A stretch of DNA of 64,000 bases, taken from contig OY970389.1 in the NCBI GenBank assembly GCA_963720235.1, positions 1,984,001 to 2,048,000 on the forward strand, given 5' to 3'. Shown here piece by piece: positions 42,450-50,857 of the stretch (its first letter is position 1; each line of letters opens with the position of its first letter). Source of the DNA: JACMLC01 sp963720235. Lineage in GTDB: Bacteria > Acidobacteriota > Blastocatellia > Pyrinomonadales > Pyrinomonadaceae. The position numbers and the translations under genes were made by a program. The notes below the pieces were generated by a model. It did no database searches. It was not told the DNA's origin and saw nothing but the letters and a program-made list of their open reading frames with translations.

Positions 42450-44207
42450 TCAGGCAACTCCCTCAAGCTGGTCTTCCAGCCCCGCGAAAATTTCTCGCAG
42501 GCGCGTGAGCATCTCCTTATCAACCTGCCAGAAGCCGCGACCTTCCGCTTCCAAAAGGCGCGCGACCAGGGAACGCGCGGAATGCGGATTTAAGGCGCGC
42601 AAACGGTTGAGCATCTCTTCATCGAGCACGAATGTTTTCGCCACTTCTTCATATACCCAATCGTCAACGGCATCTGCGGTCGCGCTCCAACCAAAAGTAT
42701 TGGCGACATGGCTCTCGATTTCCGCGACGCCGCGATAGCCATGTTTGAGCATCCCTTCATACCATTTCGGATTAAGAGTCTTCGTGCGCGTCTCAAGCCT
42801 GACCGTCTCTTCGAGCGAGCGCACCTTTGCATCCGGCGAAAGCGTGTCTGAAAGATAGACTGCTGGCCGCGATTGCGCGCGCTGCTCTACGGCTCTGGTG
42901 ATGCCGCCCAAGTATTCAAAATAATGATCCACATCCGTGATGCCGATTTCAAAAGTGTCTATGTTCTGATATGCAGCTTCGACACGCGCGAGTGCGCGAT
43001 CCATGCTCTGTCGCGCTTCGCGTCCTTCAATCGCGCGCCCCGCGCCGTCGCGCCCGTAGGCGAAACACTTGCGCGTGACGAAAAGTTCTCCGAGAGTTTC
43101 CGTCGTCTCCCACTGCGAATCCATGACCATGAAGTTAACATTCGTGCCGTAGTTGCCCGGCGCGTTTGAAAAGACACGCGTTGCCGCTTCATCAAAAACA
43201 CATTTGTCTTCATCCATCTGCCGTGCGACATGCACGCGCAAATAATTCATCTCCGCAGGCTCTTCAAGCGCGGCCACTTTGCGCACGGCTTTATCCAACA
43301 AACCCATCGTCGCGCCAAAGAGGTCGCGGAAGATTCCCGAAACAGTCATCACGACATCTATGCGCGGGCGATTCAATTTTTCGAGCGGGATAATTTCCAC
43401 ATCCGTCGCGCGATTCAAACTGTCGCGCACAGGCCGCACGCCCAAAAGCCAGAGAGCCTGCGCCACGCCTTCGCCCTGCGTCTTGATATTGTCGAGCCCC
43501 CACAGCACAAGCGCCATCGCGCGCGGCCAACTGCCATGCTCTGTGCGATGTCGTTCGAGCAGCGAGTTGACGACACGCTCTGCGCGTGTGAAAGCGATTT
43601 CAGACGGGACTGTGTAAGGATTTATCGCGTGCGTGTTGCGGCCCGTCGGAAGGATTGCAGGATTCTGTACGATGTCCGCGCCGGGGCCAGGCTCTATGTA
43701 CTCGCCGCGCAGGGAACGCGCAAGTGCGTCCAACTCCGTGTTGCTTTTCAGTTGGGCGGAGATTTTATCAAGCAATTCAAAAACCGCTAGTGAATGTTCC
43801 GGCGACACGCGCGCAGACTCTTCGAGCCATTTGATTGCTGACAGCTTGCCTTGCTTGAGAAACCGATTGATAGCTTCGACAACAATGGCATCAACTTTCT
43901 CACGCGCGTGTAGTTGCGTTTCATCCGATTTGCTTCCGGCGATTAATTGAGCATAAGCGGGGAAGGCTAAACCTTCTGCGACGAGGTCTATGAGGGCGCG
44001 CGAGTTTGCGTCCGGCCTCTCGAATGATGCGACCATGCGGAGCATGTCTGCATGCGCGGCCTCTTCCGGCACGCGCCCGAAGACGTGCAGCCCTGTCGGA
44101 ATCAAACGCTGCTCGATTTCCAGCACTTGCTCATACAACTCAAGCACGCGGCGGTCGCGTGATGCGTTTGAGAGTGATGCTGTTTTTGATGTCTCAGACT
44201 TTGGCAT
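42450..44207 (-). CDS. bchH: Mg-chelatase H subunit, C-terminal portion (split BchH/ChlH-like)
   Basis: About 585 residues equal to the C-terminal part of BchH/CobN: RPRIDVVMTVSGIFRDLFGA (~285), LRVHVARQMDEDKC, FSNAPGNYGTNVNFMV, FVTRKCFAYGRDG, DVDHYFEYLGGITRAVEQ, LNPKWYEGMLKHGYRGVAEI, and NPHSARSLVARLLEAEGRGF at the end. It starts with a helix (VLELYEQVLEIEQRLI) that continues the last segment of the N-terminal half. The gene order is reversed relative to the protein: this C-terminal half comes first, then the N-terminal half about 10 bases later. Together they make a full H subunit of about 1,335 residues. The ATG at 44207 is chosen over a TTG at 44219. Confidence 0.87.
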   Translation of the reverse strand: MPKSETSKTASLSNASRDRRVLELYEQVLEIEQRLIPTGLHVFGRVPEEAAHADMLRMVASFERPDANSRALIDLVAEGLAFPAYAQLIAGSKSDETQLHAREKVDAIVVEAINRFLKQGKLSAIKWLEESARVSPEHSLAVFELLDKISAQLKSNTELDALARSLRGEYIEPGPGADIVQNPAILPTGRNTHAINPYTVPSEIAFTRAERVVNSLLERHRTEHGSWPRAMALVLWGLDNIKTQGEGVAQALWLLGVRPVRDSLNRATDVEIIPLEKLNRPRIDVVMTVSGIFRDLFGATMGLLDKAVRKVAALEEPAEMNYLRVHVARQMDEDKCVFDEAATRVFSNAPGNYGTNVNFMVMDSQWETTETLGELFVTRKCFAYGRDGAGRAIEGREARQSMDRALARVEAAYQNIDTFEIGITDVDHYFEYLGGITRAVEQRAQSRPAVYLSDTLSPDAKVRSLEETVRLETRTKTLNPKWYEGMLKHGYRGVAEIESHVANTFGWSATADAVDDWVYEEVAKTFVLDEEMLNRLRALNPHSARSLVARLLEAEGRGFWQVDKEMLTRLREIFAGLEDQLEGVA

Positions 44208-44218
44208 GATGAAAAGCA

Positions 44219-44341
44219 AGTTTCGCGCTGGTGGCGCAAAGACGCAAAGAAAGCACGCAAAGGTGTTGAGCTATAACTTCGCTTGAATATTTTCCTGGCG
44301 TCTTTCCTTTGCGCCTTTGCGTCTTTGCGGGAGATTTTCTT
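44219..44341. repeat. CGCAAAGG hairpin element overlapping a gene end
   Basis: Left arm GCGCTGGTGGCGCAAAGACG... with CGCAAAG words; right arm CCTTTGCGCCTTTGCGTC and GCGGGAGATTTTCTT. The GGTGGCGC variant also occurs in the copy at 53359. The right arm contains the last ~23 codons of the ChlI-ChlD gene. Confidence 0.86.
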
Positions 44342-46274
44342 CGCTCTTGAAATCTAACACAGAATCAATCCTGCTATCGGAAGAAAGATAAACATAGCTT
44401 GCGCCGAGATGCTCTGAAAGCGCGCGCGCTTCGCCGTTGGAAGTAAAACGATTCTGCGTGTCAATCAAAGTTATCTTCACGCCCGCCTCGCGCAAAGCCG
44501 CGCCCAGGTTGCGAAGCTCATCCATCAGGACTCGCTGGCGCAAGGCTTTGTCTGTTATCGCTTGTGCATGCAGAGGCACATTGGGCCGTCCATCCGTGAA
44601 CAGGAGTAGCGAGATGCGACTGGTTCCCTGTCGCGCCGCGCGAGTGGCGATGTCGAGCGAGCGTGCGAGTGCAGAGGCGAGCGGAGTCGGGCCGCCCATC
44701 AGCATCTCGTCGAGCAGACGACGCGCGCGCGACATGCTCTGCGAGGGCGGCAAAATCTCTTCCGCGTTTTGTCCGCGAAAGCTGACGAGGGCCACGCGGT
44801 CGCGCCGCACGTATGATTTATTAAGCAGCCACACCAGCGCGCCCTTCGCACGCTCTATGCGATTGAGAGCCATGCTGCCGGATGTGTCAATCGCCAGGAT
44901 GAAGAGCGTGCCGGCCTTGCGTTTGAATTTTTTGAAGCGGAAAGAATCAGGCTGTAGCTGGCTTTGCCACACGCCGTTTCCGTTATTCGTTTGATTGATA
45001 GCTGATGCGCGGAGCGTCGCATCGAGTGCGATTTTAGAGCCGGGTGTTTTATGCATCACGGCGCGCGTGTATCGCCCGCGAAGATTGTTTGTTGAATGAC
45101 GATTCGTGTCGCGTTGCTGGCGTGATGAAGGTGTTTTTTGGTTTGACGATGAAGAATTATTTTGATGCAGAGCTTCGGCAGGCAGATGTGTTTCGAGCGG
45201 TAGAGGCGTGGGATGCTCTATCGCATTATTGCTTGAGTTGCTTTGTGCGCCGTTTGTTGAATCTGTATGAGTTTGGCTTGGATGAGTTTCGGTTTCTGAA
45301 AAAGTTTGGTCCAGAGCCTGTTCAATGCGCGTGCCGCCGCCCGTCGGTTCGAGAGGTTCGTGGCGCAGGCGATGACGCAGGGCGAGTGCGGCCACGCGGC
45401 GCACATCCTCTTCGGACACTTTGCGACGGCCTTCAAATGCCGCCAGCGCGCGTGCCGCACGCGAGATTGTCAGTTCGCCTCTGTGGCCGTCAATCTTTAG
45501 TTGCAGGCAGAGCGCGGCGATGTTGCGAAGCAAGCTATTTGAGAGCGTGACCTCGCGCAAGAGTTTGCGCGCGCGCAAGAGTTTTCGCCGCAAGAGTTGT
45601 TGCTCTGCTTCGACCCTCAAGCGAAACTGCGCGGGGTCGCGCTCGAATGCTTCACGCAGTTCTACGATTTTGACGCGCTGCTCAAGGTCTTCGACTGTTT
45701 TGATTTCCGCGTAAAGTCCGAAGCGGTCCAGAAGCTGCGGGCGCAGTTCGCCCTCTTCGGGATTGCCTGAGCCGACGAGGACGAAGCGCGCTGGATGCTC
45801 AAGCGAGATGCCTTCGCGCTCGACTGTGTTGCGGCCTGTGACCGCGACATCGAGCAGCAGGTCAACCAAGTGGTCTTCGAGCAGGTTGACTTCGTCAACA
45901 TAGAGAAAGCCGCGATTGGCGCGCGCGAGTAGTCCCGGCTCGAAAGCTTTGATGCCTGACTTTAAAGCCTGTTCGAGATTGATTGTGCCGCACACACGGT
46001 CTTCCGTCGCGCCGAGCGGAAGGTCAACGACAGGCACATGCGCCTTCTCGCGCGCGAGTTTGCCTGTCTGCTCTAACTGCTCAAAACAATCGTCGCACAG
46101 GTTCTCTGCATCGGCGGGGTCGCAGGCAAAGTGACAGCCGCGAACTTTCCAGACGAGTGGCAAGAGGTCTGCAAGAGCGCGTACGGCTGTGGATTTGCCT
46201 GTCCCGCGATGGCCCATAATCAGCACGCCGCCAATCGCTGGGTCAATCACATTCAAGAGCAGCGCGAGCTTCAT
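44271..46274 (-). CDS. Mg-chelatase ChlI-ChlD fusion (AAA+ plus vWA)
   Basis: Single chain combining the I and D ATPase subunits of a magnesium/cobalt chelatase. Residues 1-330 are the AAA+ part: Walker A GHRGTGKST (~22), a Cys-rich insert (CHFACDPADAENLCDDC), Walker B FLYVDEVNLLEDHLVDLLLD and VGSGNPEEGELRPQLLDRF. A Ser/Asn/Gln-rich linker runs ~335-430. The C-terminal von Willebrand A domain has the MIDAS motif DTSGSM, GGPTPL and FTDGRPN. The first ATG, 46274, falls inside the conserved block; the in-frame codons just upstream encode YPFAGLVGQEE, as in BchI, but no start codon precedes them before a stop at 46368-46370. An ATG at 46371 is one base out of frame. The C-terminus (LPQRRKGAKERRQENIQAKL) comes from a repeat element. 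Confidence 0.86.
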   Translation of the reverse strand: MKLALLLNVIDPAIGGVLIMGHRGTGKSTAVRALADLLPLVWKVRGCHFACDPADAENLCDDCFEQLEQTGKLAREKAHVPVVDLPLGATEDRVCGTINLEQALKSGIKAFEPGLLARANRGFLYVDEVNLLEDHLVDLLLDVAVTGRNTVEREGISLEHPARFVLVGSGNPEEGELRPQLLDRFGLYAEIKTVEDLEQRVKIVELREAFERDPAQFRLRVEAEQQLLRRKLLRARKLLREVTLSNSLLRNIAALCLQLKIDGHRGELTISRAARALAAFEGRRKVSEEDVRRVAALALRHRLRHEPLEPTGGGTRIEQALDQTFSETETHPSQTHTDSTNGAQSNSSNNAIEHPTPLPLETHLPAEALHQNNSSSSNQKTPSSRQQRDTNRHSTNNLRGRYTRAVMHKTPGSKIALDATLRASAINQTNNGNGVWQSQLQPDSFRFKKFKRKAGTLFILAIDTSGSMALNRIERAKGALVWLLNKSYVRRDRVALVSFRGQNAEEILPPSQSMSRARRLLDEMLMGGPTPLASALARSLDIATRAARQGTSRISLLLFTDGRPNVPLHAQAITDKALRQRVLMDELRNLGAALREAGVKITLIDTQNRFTSNGEARALSEHLGASYVYLSSDSRIDSVLDFKSEENLPQRRKGAKERRQENIQAKL

Positions 46275-46375
46275 CTCTTCCTGCCCGACCAGCCCCGCGA
46301 ACGGATAGACCGGCTGCGCGCGTCTGCGCGGCTCTGTGCATACTCTCTTTGGCGTGGGCGCGTTTTGTCATCCCG

Positions 46376-47068
46376 TCAGTTTTTCAGATAACGCCTGTGT
46401 AGTATGTGGCCTGCGATGGCGAGCAGCGCGACGGCAAAGAGCGAGAGCACGGTCTTCGGCGTCAGCGCATCGAAGAGCGATTTTGCGCCGACGGTATTAT
46501 GCACGGCCTCCGCATAGACATAAGATTTTAAAGCCATCGCTAAGGTCGTCGCCAGCACAAAACGCGCTAGAGGAATCTGTGCCAGGCCTGCGCCGTAGTT
46601 GATAAAACCGTGTGGGCTCGAAGGCGTCAGGCGAATTGCGAACAAGACCATAAAGCTCGAATGGCGCGTCAGAAATTTATGCAGCCTGCCATCACGAAAA
46701 CGCTCGACCCACGCGCCGCCGACAAAGCGCGCGACCAAATAGCCGATAGCCGTGCCGAGCGCGCAGCCTGCCGTCGTAATCAGCGCAGACCAGTGCGGCG
46801 GGAAAAGCAGTGGCGTGATAAAGAGAAAAGCCGAAGCCGGAAGCGCAAAGGCCCATGCCGCAGCCATCGCAAGGATAATCAACGCGGGAGCCCAGAAATT
46901 AAATTTCAACGCATGCAGATTCTCAGGCGTGACGAGTTCTGCCAACCCGCTGAGGCGATAGATTAAGAGAACGAGTAACGCCAGACAGATTGTCACTAAC
47001 GAGCGCACAATCATATCGCGCCGCGTCAGTTGTTTTGGTTGAGATATTCCGGCAGCAGTCTGAGCCAT
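46376..47068 (-). CDS. TVP38/TMEM64-family membrane protein
   Basis: 230 residues with about six helices. The family signature region is present: FLITPLLFPPHWSALITTAG, the loop GYLVARFVGGAWVERF, and FAIRLTPSSPHGFINYGAGL with the conserved Phe/Pro pattern. DedA/TVP38 proteins help membrane lipid or ion balance; their transport roles are still debated. The stop lies five bases before the out-of-frame ATG of the ChlI-ChlD gene, so an operon is likely. A link to chelation is only positional. Confidence 0.85.
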   Translation of the reverse strand: MAQTAAGISQPKQLTRRDMIVRSLVTICLALLVLLIYRLSGLAELVTPENLHALKFNFWAPALIILAMAAAWAFALPASAFLFITPLLFPPHWSALITTAGCALGTAIGYLVARFVGGAWVERFRDGRLHKFLTRHSSFMVLFAIRLTPSSPHGFINYGAGLAQIPLARFVLATTLAMALKSYVYAEAVHNTVGAKSLFDALTPKTVLSLFAVALLAIAGHILHRRYLKN

Positions 47069-47204
47069 TTTTTATCAACAATTATTGCGGACTGACACTC
47101 TAAATAGATGGAGCAAAGGCCATGCGGCATGCAAGACTGGAATATGCATCATTCTTTTTAGCCGAAATCTTTCAAGGCGGCAAGTTTAAGCAAGCGAAGA
47201 AAAG

Positions 47205-47530
47205 GTTCGCGCAAAGGCGCAAAGGCGCAAAGAAAGACGCGAAGAAAGCTTTCAAGATAAATAACTAATTCAAGTTGCTAGTTAACAGAGTGATGGCGGC
47301 TTGGCCGCAATGCTGTGCGGAAAAGCTTCGCTTTTCCGGCCAGTGTCAGCTCAAGCTTGCGGCGAGGCTGAGCCTCGCTGCAATTCAAGAGTGGCAAGGC
47401 GACGGAAAGTCAGAGACTTTCCGCACCGCAGGCGGCTCAAGCCGTCATCGCTCTCATAACTAGCAACTTGGATTAACTATTCAACTCTTTGCGTCTTCTC
47501 TTCTTCGCGCCTTTGCGTCTTTGGGGGAAA
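47205..47530. repeat. CGCAAAGG element with an inserted multi-hairpin block
   Basis: Outer arms: TTCGCGCAAAGGCGCAAAGG words (47205-47250) and CTTCGCGCCTTTGCGTCTTT (to 47530). Inside lies a second inverted pair: ATAACTAATTCAAGTTGC (47259-47276, continuing to 47284) against AGCAACTTGGATTAACTAT (47462-47480). Within that are three small hairpins: GGAAAAG/CTTTTCC (47319-47337), GCGAGGC/GCCTCGC (47362-47378) and CGGAAAGTC/GACTTTCCG (47403-47423). The whole folds like a branched cloverleaf in RNA or cruciform DNA. No gene is seen. Confidence 0.85.
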
Positions 47531-47683
47531 TTTTATTTTCTCATGTCGGGTGACAAAGTGTAGCAGGCTCGGCTATGATGTGACTCTCGAAACACGATTC
47601 GCGGCAAACTTTCGTTTCGGCTACTACATCTATTGCACAAAGTTGGCCGCCGCAAACTTTCTGTTCATTCACCAATAAATCTG

Positions 47684-49192
47684 ATGTCTGCTATCGAAGA
47701 AAATAAGACTGCTCCGAACGCTCTTCCGCCACCTGTGGCGCAGGTTAAAGCCAAGCCCGCAGTCCCGATTATCAATCGGCTGCTCAACTTCCTAAGCTCC
47801 GTGCGATTCGGCGTCACGCTGCTCATCCTGCTTGTCATCCTGAGCATGATTGGCATGCTCATCATGCAGCAGAACGTGGACGGCTTTGATAAATACTTTG
47901 CGGAGCTGACGCCATCGCAAAAGCTTGTCTATAGCAAGCTCGGCTTTTTTGATATTTACCATCAGATGTATTTCAACGTGCTGCTGCTGGTGCTCTCGCT
48001 CAATATTGTCTTAGCCTCGATTGACAGGTTTCCGAAAGCGTGGACATTTTTTTCGCGCAAGAAGCTGGATGCCTCTAAGCAGTGGCTCAAAGGTCAGGAA
48101 CAGAACACAGAGCTTGCGCTCGCGGGCGAGAGCCAGAGCGCGGTGGCCGAACGCATCAGCAAAGCTTCAAAGAGTCTGGGCTTTAAGACCAGCATCACGG
48201 AAAAAGGCGGGCGCGTCTTTGTCTTTGCAGAGCGCGGGACATGGAACAGGCTCGGAGCGTATGCCGTGCACGTCGCGCTGTTGACGATTTTCCTTGGCGG
48301 TTTTCTGACAGCGCAGTTCAGCCACGAGGGACAGATGCCGCTTGCTCCCGGCGTGACCACTAACGAGATGACGCAGAACGTCATCAATCTCGATCAGGTT
48401 TCCCAGACCTCTCTGCAACTTCCCTTTACAGTCACCTGCACGGACATACAGCAGAAGTTGATACGCAAAGACGGCTCAATCTTAGCCAACAATACGATTG
48501 ACTGGCTGACGCGAATTAAGATTAAAGACGAGTACGGCGAGCGCGAAGCATTAGTGCATCTCAATACTCCTTACGACTATCGCGGCTACAGATTCTTTCA
48601 GGCCAGTTTCATTTCTCTGGGGCGTGCGCGCAATATCACACTGCGGCTGACGCCGGAAAATGGAGGCCCGCCGCAGGATGTGACCATCGCGCGTGATGGC
48701 TCGGCCACTTTAGCGGATGGAACAAAGATTGATTTTGAAAACTTTCTGCCTGACTTCACGCTCGGACAGGGCGGGCGGCCTGACACGCAGAGCAGCGACT
48801 ATAACAATCCGGCTGCGGTCTTGAATCTCAAGACGCCTGCGGGCGAAACCAAAAGAGCTTATGCCTTTGCGATGGAGTTGCCGGACGGCGCGCCCGTCGG
48901 AGCGGCTGTTGGCGGCTACAAGTTCAGGCTCATTGATTTTGAAAAAGTGCCGGACGCGCACATCCTGCAAGTCCAGCGCGACCCAGGCAAGTGGCCCTTC
49001 TACATCGGCGGCACGATGCTGATTTTAACTCTCGGCGCGGTCTTCTTCTTCTCGCACCAGAGAGTGTGGGCCATGATTGAAGAGGGCAAAGATGGCGCGG
49101 GCTATAACGTAGTCATCGGCGGCAATACCAATCGCAACAAGCTGGGCTTTGAAGACCGTTTTAAGAAATTAATAAAATCCATCAACGGATAG
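47684..49192 (+). CDS. resB: Cytochrome c maturation protein ResB/Ccs1
   Basis: System II cytochrome c assembly: with CcsA it moves and attaches haem to CXXCH motifs outside the membrane. 502 residues with four predicted helices: SVRFGVTLLILLVILSMIG, FNVLLLVLSLNIVLASIDRF, AYAVHVALLTIFLGGFLT, and FYIGGTMLILTLGAVFFF, separated by a large periplasmic domain. LNTPYDYRGYRFFQASF is a typical ResB segment. ATG 47684 is preferred over the upstream start at 47633. Followed by CcsA with a 22-base gap. Together they would load the eight haems of the cytochrome at 30-34 kb. Confidence 0.92.
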   Translation: MSAIEENKTAPNALPPPVAQVKAKPAVPIINRLLNFLSSVRFGVTLLILLVILSMIGMLIMQQNVDGFDKYFAELTPSQKLVYSKLGFFDIYHQMYFNVLLLVLSLNIVLASIDRFPKAWTFFSRKKLDASKQWLKGQEQNTELALAGESQSAVAERISKASKSLGFKTSITEKGGRVFVFAERGTWNRLGAYAVHVALLTIFLGGFLTAQFSHEGQMPLAPGVTTNEMTQNVINLDQVSQTSLQLPFTVTCTDIQQKLIRKDGSILANNTIDWLTRIKIKDEYGEREALVHLNTPYDYRGYRFFQASFISLGRARNITLRLTPENGGPPQDVTIARDGSATLADGTKIDFENFLPDFTLGQGGRPDTQSSDYNNPAAVLNLKTPAGETKRAYAFAMELPDGAPVGAAVGGYKFRLIDFEKVPDAHILQVQRDPGKWPFYIGGTMLILTLGAVFFFSHQRVWAMIEEGKDGAGYNVVIGGNTNRNKLGFEDRFKKLIKSING

Positions 49193-49214
49193 ACAAGTTG
49201 GAGGAATAGCAATC

Positions 49215-50849
49215 ATGAGTCAGAATCAAGCCACCGCAGAAGCAATTCCGCAAATAGAGATGCCAACGAAGCTGAGCGCATATCTGCCAGCCGTCTTCGC
49301 TCTGCTCGGCGCAATCCTGATGGGCCTCTTGTGCATGAAGGTCGGAAGCGCGCGGTTTATCTCGGACGGCGCATTGATGATGCTCGCCTTGGCCTGTTAC
49401 CTGACGGCGGCTGTCTTTCATCTGACAAACCTCTATGCTCCATCGCAGATGGCACAGAAGGTCGGACTCTGGGCCGCTTCCTTAGGAGTCTTCTTTAATC
49501 TCTCAAGCTGGCTCGTGCGCTGGGTCGCCGCTCATGATAGAGAGCTTGCCATCTTGCAGAATAACGGCTACGGGCCGGAGCAGATGCCCTGGGTCTGGCG
49601 TTACATTCCGTTTGCCAATCTCTATGACCTGAGCCTCGCCTTTGCCTTCGGCGCAGGCATCACAACTCTCTTCATCGCACACCGTAAGAACTTTCGTTTT
49701 CTCGGCGCAGTCTCTCTGCCACTGGCATCCCTCATCTTGTTGCTGGCGCGTTTTATCGGCAACGAGTTCATAGACCTGCCGCCGATACTGGATTCTTACT
49801 GGCGACCGATACATGTCGGGATAGCTTCACTCTCATATGGCGTGGCACTGGTCTGCTTTGCCGTCGCGGTTGTTTATCTGCTGAAGGAGGGAGTCAAGAC
49901 GGAAGCGATGGCTATCTGGTCCAGTGTCTTTTCTTTCCTCGTGATTGGGACGGTCGGGCTGGTGGGCGCGCTCTCGCTGAGCGCAGTTCTCAACTGGTCT
50001 GTGCTGACGACCGGCACATACAGAGCAGCAACCATCCTCACCGGAAGCTCTTCGCGCCGCCCGATTCCTTTGCGTGTGGACATTCCTTATGTCGGATGGA
50101 CATTTGTCGCCGCAGCCGTACTGCTCATCGCAGTCGTGATAGCTTTTAGCATCTACTTGGCGAAGAAGAACGAGCAGGCGCGCATCTGGGGACACAGGCT
50201 TTTAAAACTCTCGCTGGTGATGCAGGCGGCGGGCATTGCGCTGCTGGTCTCACAGGTCAAGACGCTCACGAACCTTGCCGCGCGCATAGACCCGCGACAG
50301 TATGGACAATTCGGCAAGTGGCTCGCTGAACAACAGGGAGCGACTAAAGAACAGCTTGCACAGGCCACGCCCGAACAGTTTGCGATGATTGCGCAGGACT
50401 GGGTAACTGATAACGGCGCGCGACTCTCTTTGAGTCTTAACTCCAACCCGGTAGAGTTGGCGGCATTGATAACGGCCTTTGCCGCCACTCTCTTTGTGAT
50501 TATTTTTAGCTTCCGCACAGAGAAATTAAAAGCAGCTCTACCGCCTTTAGAAAAACTTGACAGCTTGATGTACAAGACTGCTTCGGTTGCTTTCGCTGGT
50601 CTCGCCATGCTCTTAATCACGGGCGCGGTCTGGGCCAATGAATCGTGGGGCAGATACTGGGGATGGGATTCCAAAGAGACGGGCGCGTTGGTAGCATGGC
50701 TCACTTATGCTGCCTTCTTGCACACACGCATCGCCAGAGGATGGACGGGAAGACGCTCAGCCTATTTCGCGCTGGTCGGATTTCTTCTGGTCATCTTTAC
50801 TTATTTGGGAGTGAGCTACCTGCTGCCGGGTCTTCATTCTTACGCATAA
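49215..50849 (+). CDS. ccsA: Cytochrome c maturation protein CcsA/ResC
   Basis: Haem-handling membrane protein, partner of ResB. 544 residues with many helices. The haem-binding WWG-like segment is SWGRYWGWDSKETGALVAWL near the C-terminus, with the conserved His in FLHTRIARGWTG. Additional His near YWRPIHVGIASLSYGVALV is likely a haem ligand. The N-terminal ~120 residues and a middle insert of extra helices (~280-400) make it longer than the usual ~400 residues. Followed eight bases later by the TPR gene. Confidence 0.93.
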   Translation: MSQNQATAEAIPQIEMPTKLSAYLPAVFALLGAILMGLLCMKVGSARFISDGALMMLALACYLTAAVFHLTNLYAPSQMAQKVGLWAASLGVFFNLSSWLVRWVAAHDRELAILQNNGYGPEQMPWVWRYIPFANLYDLSLAFAFGAGITTLFIAHRKNFRFLGAVSLPLASLILLLARFIGNEFIDLPPILDSYWRPIHVGIASLSYGVALVCFAVAVVYLLKEGVKTEAMAIWSSVFSFLVIGTVGLVGALSLSAVLNWSVLTTGTYRAATILTGSSSRRPIPLRVDIPYVGWTFVAAAVLLIAVVIAFSIYLAKKNEQARIWGHRLLKLSLVMQAAGIALLVSQVKTLTNLAARIDPRQYGQFGKWLAEQQGATKEQLAQATPEQFAMIAQDWVTDNGARLSLSLNSNPVELAALITAFAATLFVIIFSFRTEKLKAALPPLEKLDSLMYKTASVAFAGLAMLLITGAVWANESWGRYWGWDSKETGALVAWLTYAAFLHTRIARGWTGRRSAYFALVGFLLVIFTYLGVSYLLPGLHSYA

Positions 50850-50857
50850 AGCAAGTA

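Noticed and set aside
37386..47068. Prophage or large genomic island around the TIR and chelatase genes
   Set aside because: No integrase, tRNA-bounded ends or phage genes are seen; a single IS200 is several kb away.
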